NCBI GenBank assembly: GCA_963627615.1
Contig: CAVGBV010000053.1
Coordinates: 1-18,270 of the forward strand
From: Faecimorpha sp963627615
GTDB taxonomy: Bacteria; Bacillota; Clostridia; Lachnospirales; Bianqueaceae
DNA: 18,270 nucleotides
Reading direction: 5' to 3'
The translations under genes were made by a program, and so were the position numbers. Under the pieces are notes generated by a model. That model did no database searches. It saw only the letters and a program-made list of their open reading frames with translations, and was not told the origin of the DNA. This document shows, piece after piece, positions 1 through 6,477 of this stretch; the stretch's first letter is position 1, and each line of letters starts with the position of its first letter.

Positions 1-218
1 GGTTTATACAGCCTGATATTCGGCTCCCAGCGTTCCCGCGGCAGATGGGAACGGCGCAGAATCTCTTCAAAGGGCGGCATCTTCAGTCCAGCTTCTTTCG
101 CCCATTGATCCGCGCGCTTTTTCTCTGCCGCAAGCGTAGAGCCGTCGCTCAGCCTATCATACTCCTCTTGAGTGAGACCATACTCCTCAGGCTTCAGATC
201 CTTCTCCCACTCTTTCAC
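1..218 (-). CDS. Unrecognised protein, N-terminal part only
   Basis: A partial gene read leftward and cut by the window edge after about 72 codons. I choose a GTG start at 216-218 because an AGGAGG site (229-234) lies 10 nt upstream and the frame stays open to the edge; the preceding gene ends 17 nt away, so the two are probably co-transcribed. The visible product begins (M)KEWEKDLKPEEYGLTQEEY and continues with a charged, helix-rich segment, then PPFEEILRR and an arginine/tryptophan-rich stretch (PRERWEPN). There is no signal peptide or membrane segment in the visible part. I do not recognise the family. Its position behind a pectinesterase-like gene hints at a carbohydrate-related role, but that is inference from context only. 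Confidence 0.7.
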   Translation of the reverse strand, partial: MKEWEKDLKPEEYGLTQEEYDRLSDGSTLAAEKKRADQWAKEAGLKMPPFEEILRRSHLPRERWEPNIRLYK

Positions 219-235
219 GGCACTCAGCCCTCCTT

Positions 236-2530
236 TTACGCCTCTGCCTCATAATCAAACGCTTTGAAGATCATTGTACCGGTGCCGGTATGCCAACATC
301 CCCATCCGGAGGCCGGAGCCGTGCCAATCTGTGCTTCCAGATGTACGCTCGGCGTCAAACCGCAATCGATATGGGACTGCAGCAGCGGAAGGTTATTGAC
401 CGCGTCCAGCGTCAGCTTTCCATCCTCCAGCGTCATGGTAATCTCGCAATCTCCGCGGAAGCAACCGGTAGAAACAGCCTCGCTGATCGGCGTTCCCGCT
501 TCATTATTATAGGCATACAGCTGAAAATCCACACCGTTGCTGTACTTTGGCGTCCGTTCAATCCGCACGCCGTATCCCGTCATTGTAAACGCGTCCAGAC
601 CAATGTAGAGATCCAGATACTGTCCTGTCGGACTGCCGAATCCCTGCCCGGCGACCTTGGCCGGATGAACCACCCAGCGCTGCTTCTGTTTCCGGCAGAG
701 CATCTGCTGCGGGAACAGGAGCTTACTGCCCCGATGCGTTGTCATCAGTCCGGCCGACTCCTGTCCGTCCTCTCCGCCTCTTCCGTAAGTCCACGGAGCT
801 GATGCTCCGGACCTCGGATACCAGTGGAACTTGTCCGGGTAATCCAGTGGACGGCCGACACCCACCTGCCAGAAACCTTCACGCAGCGGACGAACCGCGT
901 ATTCCGGCACATCGGAAGGTCCTGTATAGGCGACGCCATCCATCACCGGCAGATCGGAAAAGTCCGTATGATAGGACACTTCCTCCACCCCGTCAATCCA
1001 GAGCGGCTCACTCCAGCGGATCTCCCCTCGCTCGCTATACAGCGTCTTGGGTTCCACCCCAGCCAGCAGGAAGTATCCGTTATCCCGGCAGGTCAGCCGG
1101 TACGGCTCCTTGCCTCTTGCCGCAAGAACCGCCTGTGCGGTCTCTCCGTTCGAGGAACGATACCAGCCGATTCTGGAATCATCCTGTCCCTCCAACTCGT
1201 AAGATACCGTCAGTGTATTTTCCTTTTTCACAAGTACCGGTGCCTCCTGCAAAACAGGCGCCTCAGACGGACGGAAGCCCAGCTTGTATTGTCCCGCGCC
1301 TTCCAGTCCCTGCGGAGTTCTGGCGACAACATTCACGGTTCCCGGTCTCTCCTGTTCGGCCGGATTCTCCAGAACCAAAACATCTGACTCTGCATGCCAC
1401 GAAATCTCCGCGTCCGAGTCCACTGACCAGGTCAAAGGCTCCGCGCAGCGGTACTGCCGTACTTCAACTCTCAGACTCTCGCCAGCCGGAATCTCCGCTT
1501 CCACCGGTGTGAGCCGCATCCTCCATGGAATCTCTCCCCATGGCTCCATCGTTTCCTTCTGATGCGCCGGATCCCAATCATCCTCTCCACGCAGCAGATT
1601 CCAGACATTATAGCGGTCTCCCACCTTATATGCCTTCAGCTGCTCCGGATATTCCTCCAGACGCAGTGTATTCTCCGGATGCGCCGGATTCACCTCAAAG
1701 CTGTTGGCATAGGTACAGCAGCGAAGCGCCCAGTGATCATCCCGGCACCACCAGACTTCCTTCACATTGCCGGACAGATACGAATCCAGAATGACGATCG
1801 AACGATGGGCCGCCTTGGACAGATATACCTTATCGTCAAAATCCTCATACAAGAGCTTACCTTCGAAATGGCACCCCGCATACACCAGCAGCGTCTCACA
1901 GGCACTGCCGGACGGATGATTGGAATACCAGACAAAATGACAGTTCTCGAAGACATTGACGTCTCCTGTGCCGATTGCGTCATCCGTGGACTGGAAGAAG
2001 CAATCCTTATAATATACGCGTCCCATGTGATCATTATACGCAAAAACATTCAAAAGACTTACAAAACGGCAGCGTTCAAAAACCCAACGGTCCGGTGCGC
2101 CTACCGGGAGGATTACCTGTGCCTGGGTAATACTGCTGCAACGCTTTTTATGATTCTTGGAGAGGTCCGGCGNNNNNNNNNNGTAATTGCCGAATGTAAT
2201 ATTCTCTGCGCTAAAGTCGCTTCCGGCAATTCCGATGGTATTCCAGTTGCCGATGGCGCCGTTCATCTGTCCGCGGTCGCCGCAGATGACCGTCTCCTCC
2301 GGTGTTTTACCGAGTCCTACCAGGTGCAGATCCTCTGCAGTAAGCGTAAGGCCCACCAGATGGTTCTCCGTATTCTCCGCCTTTGGATCGTCCGTCCAAT
2401 ACACATCCGGCGCAAGATAGATCGTTGTATGATCCCCCGCTGCCGCTGCCGCCGCCTGCAGTGTTCCGTAAGTATAGGGCTCTCCTGCCTTGGAGGCATC
2501 CACCAGTAAATGCTTTTCATCCAGCTGCAT
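236..2530 (-). CDS. Pectinesterase-like right-handed beta-helix protein with C-terminal beta-sandwich region
   Basis: A predicted protein of about 764 residues, interrupted by 10 N (2173-2182). The ATG at 2528-2530 has a GGAG ribosome site 9 nt upstream, inside the end of metA. Residues 1 to about 300 read like a pectinesterase/pectate-lyase beta-helix: TLQAAAAAAGDHTTIYLAPD (carbohydrate esterase family 8-like start), ENITFGNY near 110-117, ITQAQV near 134-139, and repeated coil motifs FERCRF, YYKDCFFQSTDDAIGTGD and VFENCHF. Residues about 340-540 look like Ig-like beta strands, and about 560-764 like a LamG/concanavalin-type sandwich; these two assignments are weak. There is no signal peptide, so the protein is probably cytoplasmic and would act on imported oligosaccharide. 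The usual pectinesterase QDTL motif is not evident (FVSLLNVF stands there), so catalytic function is uncertain. It could be a polysaccharide lyase or a non-catalytic binding protein. Confidence 0.75.
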   Translation of the reverse strand: MQLDEKHLLVDASKAGEPYTYGTLQAAAAAAGDHTTIYLAPDVYWTDDPKAENTENHLVGLTLTAEDLHLVGLGKTPEETVICGDRGQMNGAIGNWNTIGIAGSDFSAENITFGNYXXXXPDLSKNHKKRCSSITQAQVILPVGAPDRWVFERCRFVSLLNVFAYNDHMGRVYYKDCFFQSTDDAIGTGDVNVFENCHFVWYSNHPSGSACETLLVYAGCHFEGKLLYEDFDDKVYLSKAAHRSIVILDSYLSGNVKEVWWCRDDHWALRCCTYANSFEVNPAHPENTLRLEEYPEQLKAYKVGDRYNVWNLLRGEDDWDPAHQKETMEPWGEIPWRMRLTPVEAEIPAGESLRVEVRQYRCAEPLTWSVDSDAEISWHAESDVLVLENPAEQERPGTVNVVARTPQGLEGAGQYKLGFRPSEAPVLQEAPVLVKKENTLTVSYELEGQDDSRIGWYRSSNGETAQAVLAARGKEPYRLTCRDNGYFLLAGVEPKTLYSERGEIRWSEPLWIDGVEEVSYHTDFSDLPVMDGVAYTGPSDVPEYAVRPLREGFWQVGVGRPLDYPDKFHWYPRSGASAPWTYGRGGEDGQESAGLMTTHRGSKLLFPQQMLCRKQKQRWVVHPAKVAGQGFGSPTGQYLDLYIGLDAFTMTGYGVRIERTPKYSNGVDFQLYAYNNEAGTPISEAVSTGCFRGDCEITMTLEDGKLTLDAVNNLPLLQSHIDCGLTPSVHLEAQIGTAPASGWGCWHTGTGTMIFKAFDYEAEA
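2173..2182. other. Assembly gap (10 N) inside the pectinesterase-like gene
   Basis: Ten N. The minus-strand reading frame is open on both sides and in the same frame when the gap is taken as exactly 10 bases. The missing residues follow GNY and precede PDLSKNHKKR. No sequence overlap is visible between the two edges, so unlike the other gap in this window this one cannot be closed from the flanks. Confidence 0.95.
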
Positions 2531-2531
2531 G

Positions 2532-3464
2532 TCACATTTCTCCTTTTTTCTCTTCTTTGGTCAGGTCATAAGGCGTTTCCTGGTACACATAAAAATTCAG
2601 CCAATTGGCAAATAATAGATTCGCATGGGAACGCCATGTCTTCTTGGGTTTTTGGTTAGGATCGTTCTGCGGAAAATAATTGACAGGCATATCGATCTTC
2701 AGCCCCTTGGAAAGATCCCGCAGGTATTCGTTTTTCAGAGTATCATCATCGTATTCTGAGTGCCCCGTCACAAAGATCTGCCGACCGTTATCGGATATAA
2801 TCAGATAGATCCCGGCTTCCTCCGAATGACACAGCACTTTTAATTCCGGATGCTTGGCCACTTCTTCCTCCGGCGTATAGGTATGCCTGGAATGCGGGGC
2901 CAGGAACACATCGTCAAACCCCCGAATAATATTATATGTCTCCGGAACCCTTTCATGCTGGAATACACCGAACATCTTATGATCCAACGGTTTTTTGGAA
3001 ATTCCGTAATGGTAATAAAGCCCGGCCTGCGCCCCCCAGCATATATGCATTGTTGACGTCACATGGGTTTTGCTCCATTCCATGATCTCCGTCAGTTCCT
3101 TCCAATACGCGACCTCTTCAAACTCCATATGCTCTACCGGCGCGCCGGTGATGATCATACCGTCAAATCTCTGATCCTTCAGTTCCTCAAAGGTATGATA
3201 AAAAGCCAGAAGATATTCCTGCGAAGTATTATGCGCCTCATAGCTGGAGACCGCCATCAGTGTGATCTCCACCTGCAAAGGCGAATTGCCCAGTAGCCGC
3301 AGAAGCTGCGTCTCAGTCTGCTGTTTTAACGGCATAAGGTTCAGAATCAGGATCTTCAGCTCTCGGATATCCTGATGAATCGCCCGCTCCTCCGGCATAA
3401 CAAAAATCTTTTCCCGGCGCAGCACATCAGCCGCGGGCAGGTGATCCGGTATTTTTATCGGCAT
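2532..3464 (-). CDS. metA: Homoserine O-acetyltransferase (MetA family)
   Basis: A 310-residue cytoplasmic enzyme that activates homoserine by O-acylation, the first committed step of methionine synthesis. Sequence landmarks are complete: NLMPLKQQTE (42-51), catalytic Cys142 in HICWGAQAG, His235 and Glu237 in TGHSEYD, and a C-terminal SHANLLFANWLNFYVYQ block. Residue 111 is Glu (GAPVEHMEF). In characterised MetA enzymes Glu at this site goes with acetyl-CoA, and Gly with succinyl-CoA, so I call acetyltransferase. The ATG at 3462-3464 has only a weak purine-rich site upstream (AAAGAGAGA). A promoter lies at 3525-3554. The stop codon is 1 nt from the start of the downstream pectinesterase-like gene, suggesting translational coupling of two metabolically unrelated proteins. 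I saw no SAM riboswitch in the short leader. Confidence 0.96.
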   Translation of the reverse strand: MPIKIPDHLPAADVLRREKIFVMPEERAIHQDIRELKILILNLMPLKQQTETQLLRLLGNSPLQVEITLMAVSSYEAHNTSQEYLLAFYHTFEELKDQRFDGMIITGAPVEHMEFEEVAYWKELTEIMEWSKTHVTSTMHICWGAQAGLYYHYGISKKPLDHKMFGVFQHERVPETYNIIRGFDDVFLAPHSRHTYTPEEEVAKHPELKVLCHSEEAGIYLIISDNGRQIFVTGHSEYDDDTLKNEYLRDLSKGLKIDMPVNYFPQNDPNQKPKKTWRSHANLLFANWLNFYVYQETPYDLTKEEKKGEM

Positions 3465-3524
3465 ATATCATAATCTCTCTTTCTTACTTATATATCGTAT
3501 CATAGGGGAGACTCTCCCAAATGC

Positions 3525-3554
3525 ATTATATCACACTTGACGAATGCTTGTAAA
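3525..3554 (-). promoter_or_regulatory. Sigma-A promoter for metA
   Basis: On the minus strand, TTTACA (complement of 3549-3554), an 18-nt spacer and a perfect TATAAT (complement of 3525-3530). The expected transcript start, near 3518, gives a leader of about 54 nt. A near-perfect palindrome GGGAGAcTCTCCC (3506-3518) sits at the predicted start, as either a 5' hairpin or an operator. Confidence 0.7.
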
Positions 3555-3565
3555 TCCGTTATTAT
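3537..3565 (+). promoter_or_regulatory. Sigma-A promoter for the YihY gene
   Basis: TTGACG (3537-3542), 17-nt spacer, TATTAT (3560-3565), about 37 nt upstream of the ATG at 3602. It physically overlaps the divergent metA promoter, so the two probably cannot be occupied by polymerase at once. Confidence 0.6.
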
Positions 3566-3601
3566 AAATATAATCATTTTCTTTTCCATGGAGGCGATCC
3601 C

Positions 3602-4573
3602 ATGTTTAAAACCATCTTTCTGGCGTATATCCGACGCCTGAAGCGGGATGATCTGTCCACCTATGCCGCGCAGATCGCTTTCTTTTCCTTACTGTCGATC
3701 CTCCCCTTTTTGCTGATGATCAGTATGTGGCTCAGCCGTTCCAATATTCTGGATATCAATGGTTTACTTGTCATGCTGGAAAATACCGGCACCTTGCCCC
3801 AGTCCGGCCTTGACCTGCTGCGCGGTGTTCTGAGCGGTCTGGACGGTACAACCGGACTGTTCTCCGTCTCCACCCTGATGGTCATCTGGGCTTCTTCCAA
3901 GATGCTCCGCTCCATCATGACCGGGATTCACATGGCATATCGGGAACGGGATTCCCGATCGATCTTTCTAAAATATTTTCTGTCGATCCTATACACTATT
4001 CTGCTCTCCATCGGTATCGTCCTGATGCTGGTTATGACGGTATTCGGCCATAAAATCTGGCAGATGCTGGGAACCCTTGGACTGGATGACCGTTTTCTGG
4101 AGGTCGTCTGGAACATAGCCCGCCTTCTCATCCCTGTGTCCTTGATCCTGCTGATCTTCTGGAGCCTGTATACTGTGTTGCCCTGCCGCCGTACCCATAT
4201 GCGGGATACGCTGCCCGGCTCCCTGTTGTCCACACTGGCTCTTTTGATCGTCAGCCAGGTCTTTTCCTTTTTCGTGAACCATTCACGTTCTTCTGTCCTT
4301 TACGGCAGTCTGTCCGGCTTCATGGCCATCCTGTTCTGGTTCTTCCTCTTTGGCTATATTCTGATGCTGGGGATGGAGCTGAACGCTGTAATGTATGATC
4401 TGCCGGAATACCAGTTCTATCAGCATCAGCGCCGGGAGCTGCGCCTGCGCATCAAGAAAAATAAAAAACAGGCGCGGCGGGAACTGCGGGCGCAAAAAAA
4501 AGAGAGACGCAAGGCAATCTCTGCCTCCGTCCCCGAACCACCCTCAGCCGATCCGCCCCAGAGTGACACCTGA
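3602..4573 (+). CDS. YihY/virulence factor BrkB family membrane protein
   Basis: A 323-residue integral membrane protein of the YihY/BrkB (former RNase BN) family, whose biochemical role is unsettled. ATG at 3602 follows a GGAGG site at about 3590. Six hydrophobic segments are visible, at roughly residues 21-42, 88-105, 127-148, 170-192, 207-226 and 235-262. Family landmarks include YAAQIAFFSLLSILPF near the start, the arginine-rich loop after IHMAYRERDSR, PGSLLSTLALLIVSQVFSFF and the final FGYILMLGMELNAV. After residue 275 comes a hydrophilic tail, very basic (RIKKNKKQARRELR) and then Pro/Ser-rich, that should lie in the cytoplasm. The last 30 bp overlap the end of the convergent SpoIID-like gene, so there is no room for an intergenic terminator. 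Confidence 0.92.
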   Translation: MFKTIFLAYIRRLKRDDLSTYAAQIAFFSLLSILPFLLMISMWLSRSNILDINGLLVMLENTGTLPQSGLDLLRGVLSGLDGTTGLFSVSTLMVIWASSKMLRSIMTGIHMAYRERDSRSIFLKYFLSILYTILLSIGIVLMLVMTVFGHKIWQMLGTLGLDDRFLEVVWNIARLLIPVSLILLIFWSLYTVLPCRRTHMRDTLPGSLLSTLALLIVSQVFSFFVNHSRSSVLYGSLSGFMAILFWFFLFGYILMLGMELNAVMYDLPEYQFYQHQRRELRLRIKKNKKQARRELRAQKKERRKAISASVPEPPSADPPQSDT

Positions 4574-6184
4574 ATAATAATGACGCAGGATCTGTTCATA
4601 ATCCTGTCCTTGCGCGGCAAGTCTTGCCGCGCCTACCTGACTCATTCCCACACCGTGCCCATAGCCGCCGCCATAAAATGTAACCGATATCAGAGTGCCG
4701 TCTTCCCCCATCTGGTGATCCGCATACCAGAACGCGCTGGGAAGGGCACTCATTTTATTTTCCGTACTGCCGTCGGATTTGACAAGCGCGCTGCCTGTCG
4801 GAGCGAGCAATCGCCGAATATTGTATTCTCCCGTTACCTTTACGGTTTTCATGCTGCCCTGAAGCAGAACAGACCGAATGAGTCCGGATGATGCCCGATC
4901 ATATACATAGACCGCCTGCAAATCGCCGATCCCCGCTCCGTCATCTTCGATAAATTCCGTTCCCGTATCATTCAGCTGGGTTACATAGGCGCTGCTAAGA
5001 CCTGCCAGTATGACGGAGATCTGATCTTGCAACTCTGCTGCCGGGATTGTCACGCTCCATCGGAACCACGCCGCGTCCGCTTCCAAAGCCTCAATATTCT
5101 CGTCCGCGATAAATCGGCGGAAATTCTCCTCTATACTCAGATCTCCATACTCCGGCGACGTATATTCCCGACCACCCGTTAAGCAGGCAGGACCCTTGAT
5201 CCCTGTCCCCGTAAGCCATGCATCCGCATAATCCGCACGCATTCCACAGGAAGTGGAAAAATAATTGGCCGAAATAATCTCTCCATTCTCCTCCAGCACG
5301 ACCCCTCTTGTCCCCTCGACAGCCTGTACCGCAAGCTCCGTCTCCGGCCAGTCATTATAAGTCTGACTGGAAACAGAATCATCCAGATCGGCTCCGTACT
5401 GCGCATAGAGTCCTTGTCCGCAGCGTCTGAGCGCATAGCTTCTGGCGCAGACCGCCTGTGCCTTCAATGCTTCCAGTCCGAAAGATTCCGGCATCTCCGA
5501 GGTAATGACAGAGTAGAGATACTGTTCCAGGTAGACCTCGTTGATGATCTGGTACCCTCCCTCACACCGCGTGATCTCCATGCTTCCACGATAGGCCGGC
5601 GCCTCCCCCAGCGCGTTTGTCATGGACAAAATCGTAAAACACGCTCCTTGTCCCGCGCTGCTGAGCCGAATGGTATCGGAAGCGTAATCCCAGATTCCGC
5701 CTTCCAACACCAGCTTCTCACCGCTGGTCAGTGCCTGAATCTGTACTCCTTCTTCCAACCATGCGTTTTCCCCGCATTGGATCTCCAACCTTCTGTGAAT
5801 ATATCCTCCTTCCGGCGCTGACAGGAGCACCCGCACCTTTTTTGCCGCCGCGAGTCCTTCCCCCACTGCTGCCGTTTCTCCCTGAGAGCTTTCTTCCGGG
5901 ACCGAGGACACACTCTCCTCCAATGGCGGCTGGCCGGAAACCTGTGTTTTTCTCTCCGAAGAAAAGGCCAGATACAGGATACCTGAACAGATCAGCACGA
6001 GCGCGGCGAGAATATAATACTGCCTCCACTGCCCGTGAAGCCTTCCGGAGCGGCGAAGCCTATGATATTCCTCCGGCGTATAGCGCGGCCCCCTCCATCG
6101 GTTTTCCATCTCTATGGAAGGCAGCTTCTCTTCCGGCCGCACCGGACTCTTCTGCCCTGCGTCGATCTCACGAAATACGCGCAT
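4544..6184 (-). CDS. SpoIID/LytB domain protein, membrane-anchored
   Basis: A 546-residue protein. I choose the ATG at 6182-6184 (MRVFREIDAG) because AAGGAG (6192-6197) sits 7 nt upstream; the longer open frame back to 6256 would run towards the divergent promoter and has no ribosome site. A basic cytoplasmic N-terminus (1-55) is followed by one membrane anchor (about 56-74), a Ser/Glu-rich linker, then the SpoIID fold: VRVLLSAPEGG, YLEQYLYSVITSEMP (Glu230 aligns with the essential Glu of SpoIID), EALKAQAVCARSYAL, YFSTSCGMRADYADAW and the terminal GGGYGHGVGMSQVGAARLA and HYYSGVTL. SpoIID enzymes are lytic transglycosylases acting on denuded glycan strands in spore engulfment. The long N-terminus and the context fit the wider SpoIID/LytB family rather than spoIID itself. 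I saw no clear sigma-A promoter. The 3' end overlaps the YihY gene. Confidence 0.9.
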   Translation of the reverse strand: MRVFREIDAGQKSPVRPEEKLPSIEMENRWRGPRYTPEEYHRLRRSGRLHGQWRQYYILAALVLICSGILYLAFSSERKTQVSGQPPLEESVSSVPEESSQGETAAVGEGLAAAKKVRVLLSAPEGGYIHRRLEIQCGENAWLEEGVQIQALTSGEKLVLEGGIWDYASDTIRLSSAGQGACFTILSMTNALGEAPAYRGSMEITRCEGGYQIINEVYLEQYLYSVITSEMPESFGLEALKAQAVCARSYALRRCGQGLYAQYGADLDDSVSSQTYNDWPETELAVQAVEGTRGVVLEENGEIISANYFSTSCGMRADYADAWLTGTGIKGPACLTGGREYTSPEYGDLSIEENFRRFIADENIEALEADAAWFRWSVTIPAAELQDQISVILAGLSSAYVTQLNDTGTEFIEDDGAGIGDLQAVYVYDRASSGLIRSVLLQGSMKTVKVTGEYNIRRLLAPTGSALVKSDGSTENKMSALPSAFWYADHQMGEDGTLISVTFYGGGYGHGVGMSQVGAARLAAQGQDYEQILRHYYSGVTLGRIG

Positions 6185-6256
6185 ACTCTCACTCCTTCTT
6201 TTCGGATACAGCAATATATGAAGGAGTTGTCCTGGATATTCCATTGAAAAAAACAC

Positions 6257-6285
6257 TTGACACAGCTTGCGGAATATGATATCAT
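6257..6285 (+). promoter_or_regulatory. Sigma-A promoter for the riboswitch-caxA transcript
   Basis: Perfect TTGACA (6257-6262), 17-nt spacer, TATCAT (6280-6285). The predicted start near 6292 lies just before the first paired base of the riboswitch (6294), which strongly supports both calls. Confidence 0.85.
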
Positions 6286-6292
6286 CCCATGG

Positions 6293-6378
6293 AATGAGGG
6301 AGTAGTTGGCGCTTGAAAGCGTGGTATGTCAACATACTGGCTGTGTTGCCTGGCATATCTTAATTAATGAGACTCATG
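6293..6378 (+). promoter_or_regulatory. yybP-ykoY family (Mn2+) riboswitch aptamer
   Basis: The leader carries the hallmark pieces of the yybP-ykoY aptamer in order. P1 5' strand ATGAG (6294-6298) runs straight into the conserved loop GGAGTAG (6299-6305). A GUCAACAUAC segment (6338-6347) matches the family's GUCGUCAA-type motif and is followed by CTGGCTGTGTTG. The conserved GAGA (6369-6372) leads into the P1 3' strand CTCAT (6373-6377), which pairs exactly with ATGAG. This layout matches what I recall of the Lactococcus yybP element. The family binds Mn2+ and usually switches on transporters. Here it precedes a CaxA-type exchanger, a known class of target. The metal has not been tested for this copy. 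Confidence 0.88.
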
Positions 6379-6442
6379 TACAATCTGTCATTGTGCATGC
6401 AGTCTTTCGGTGTATGGACTGTTTGAGCCATACGCTTTTTTT
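6375..6442 (+). terminator. Expression platform: intrinsic leader terminator and competing hairpins
   Basis: GTGTATGG (6410-6417) pairs with CCATACGC (6428-6435, one GU pair), followed by seven T (6436-6442): an intrinsic terminator upstream of the caxA start. Just before it are a 10-bp hairpin (CATGTACAAT 6375-6384 with ATTGTGCATG 6390-6399, one GU) whose base overlaps the P1 3' strand, and a 5-bp stem CAGTC/GACTG (6400-6404 with 6417-6421) that cannot coexist with the terminator. These are plausible antiterminator parts; the exact switch is inference. Confidence 0.8.
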
Positions 6443-6477
6443 ATGCCTATGACAAATCACTTTCAGGAGGAAACGTA

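Noticed and set aside
3465..3601. SAM riboswitch upstream of metA
   Set aside because: The region is only 137 bp and is filled by two promoters. None of the conserved S-box core segments are visible.
6185..6256. Longer SpoIID-like start at 6256
   Set aside because: No ribosome site, and it would abut the divergent promoter, whereas the ATG at 6184 has AAGGAG at proper distance.
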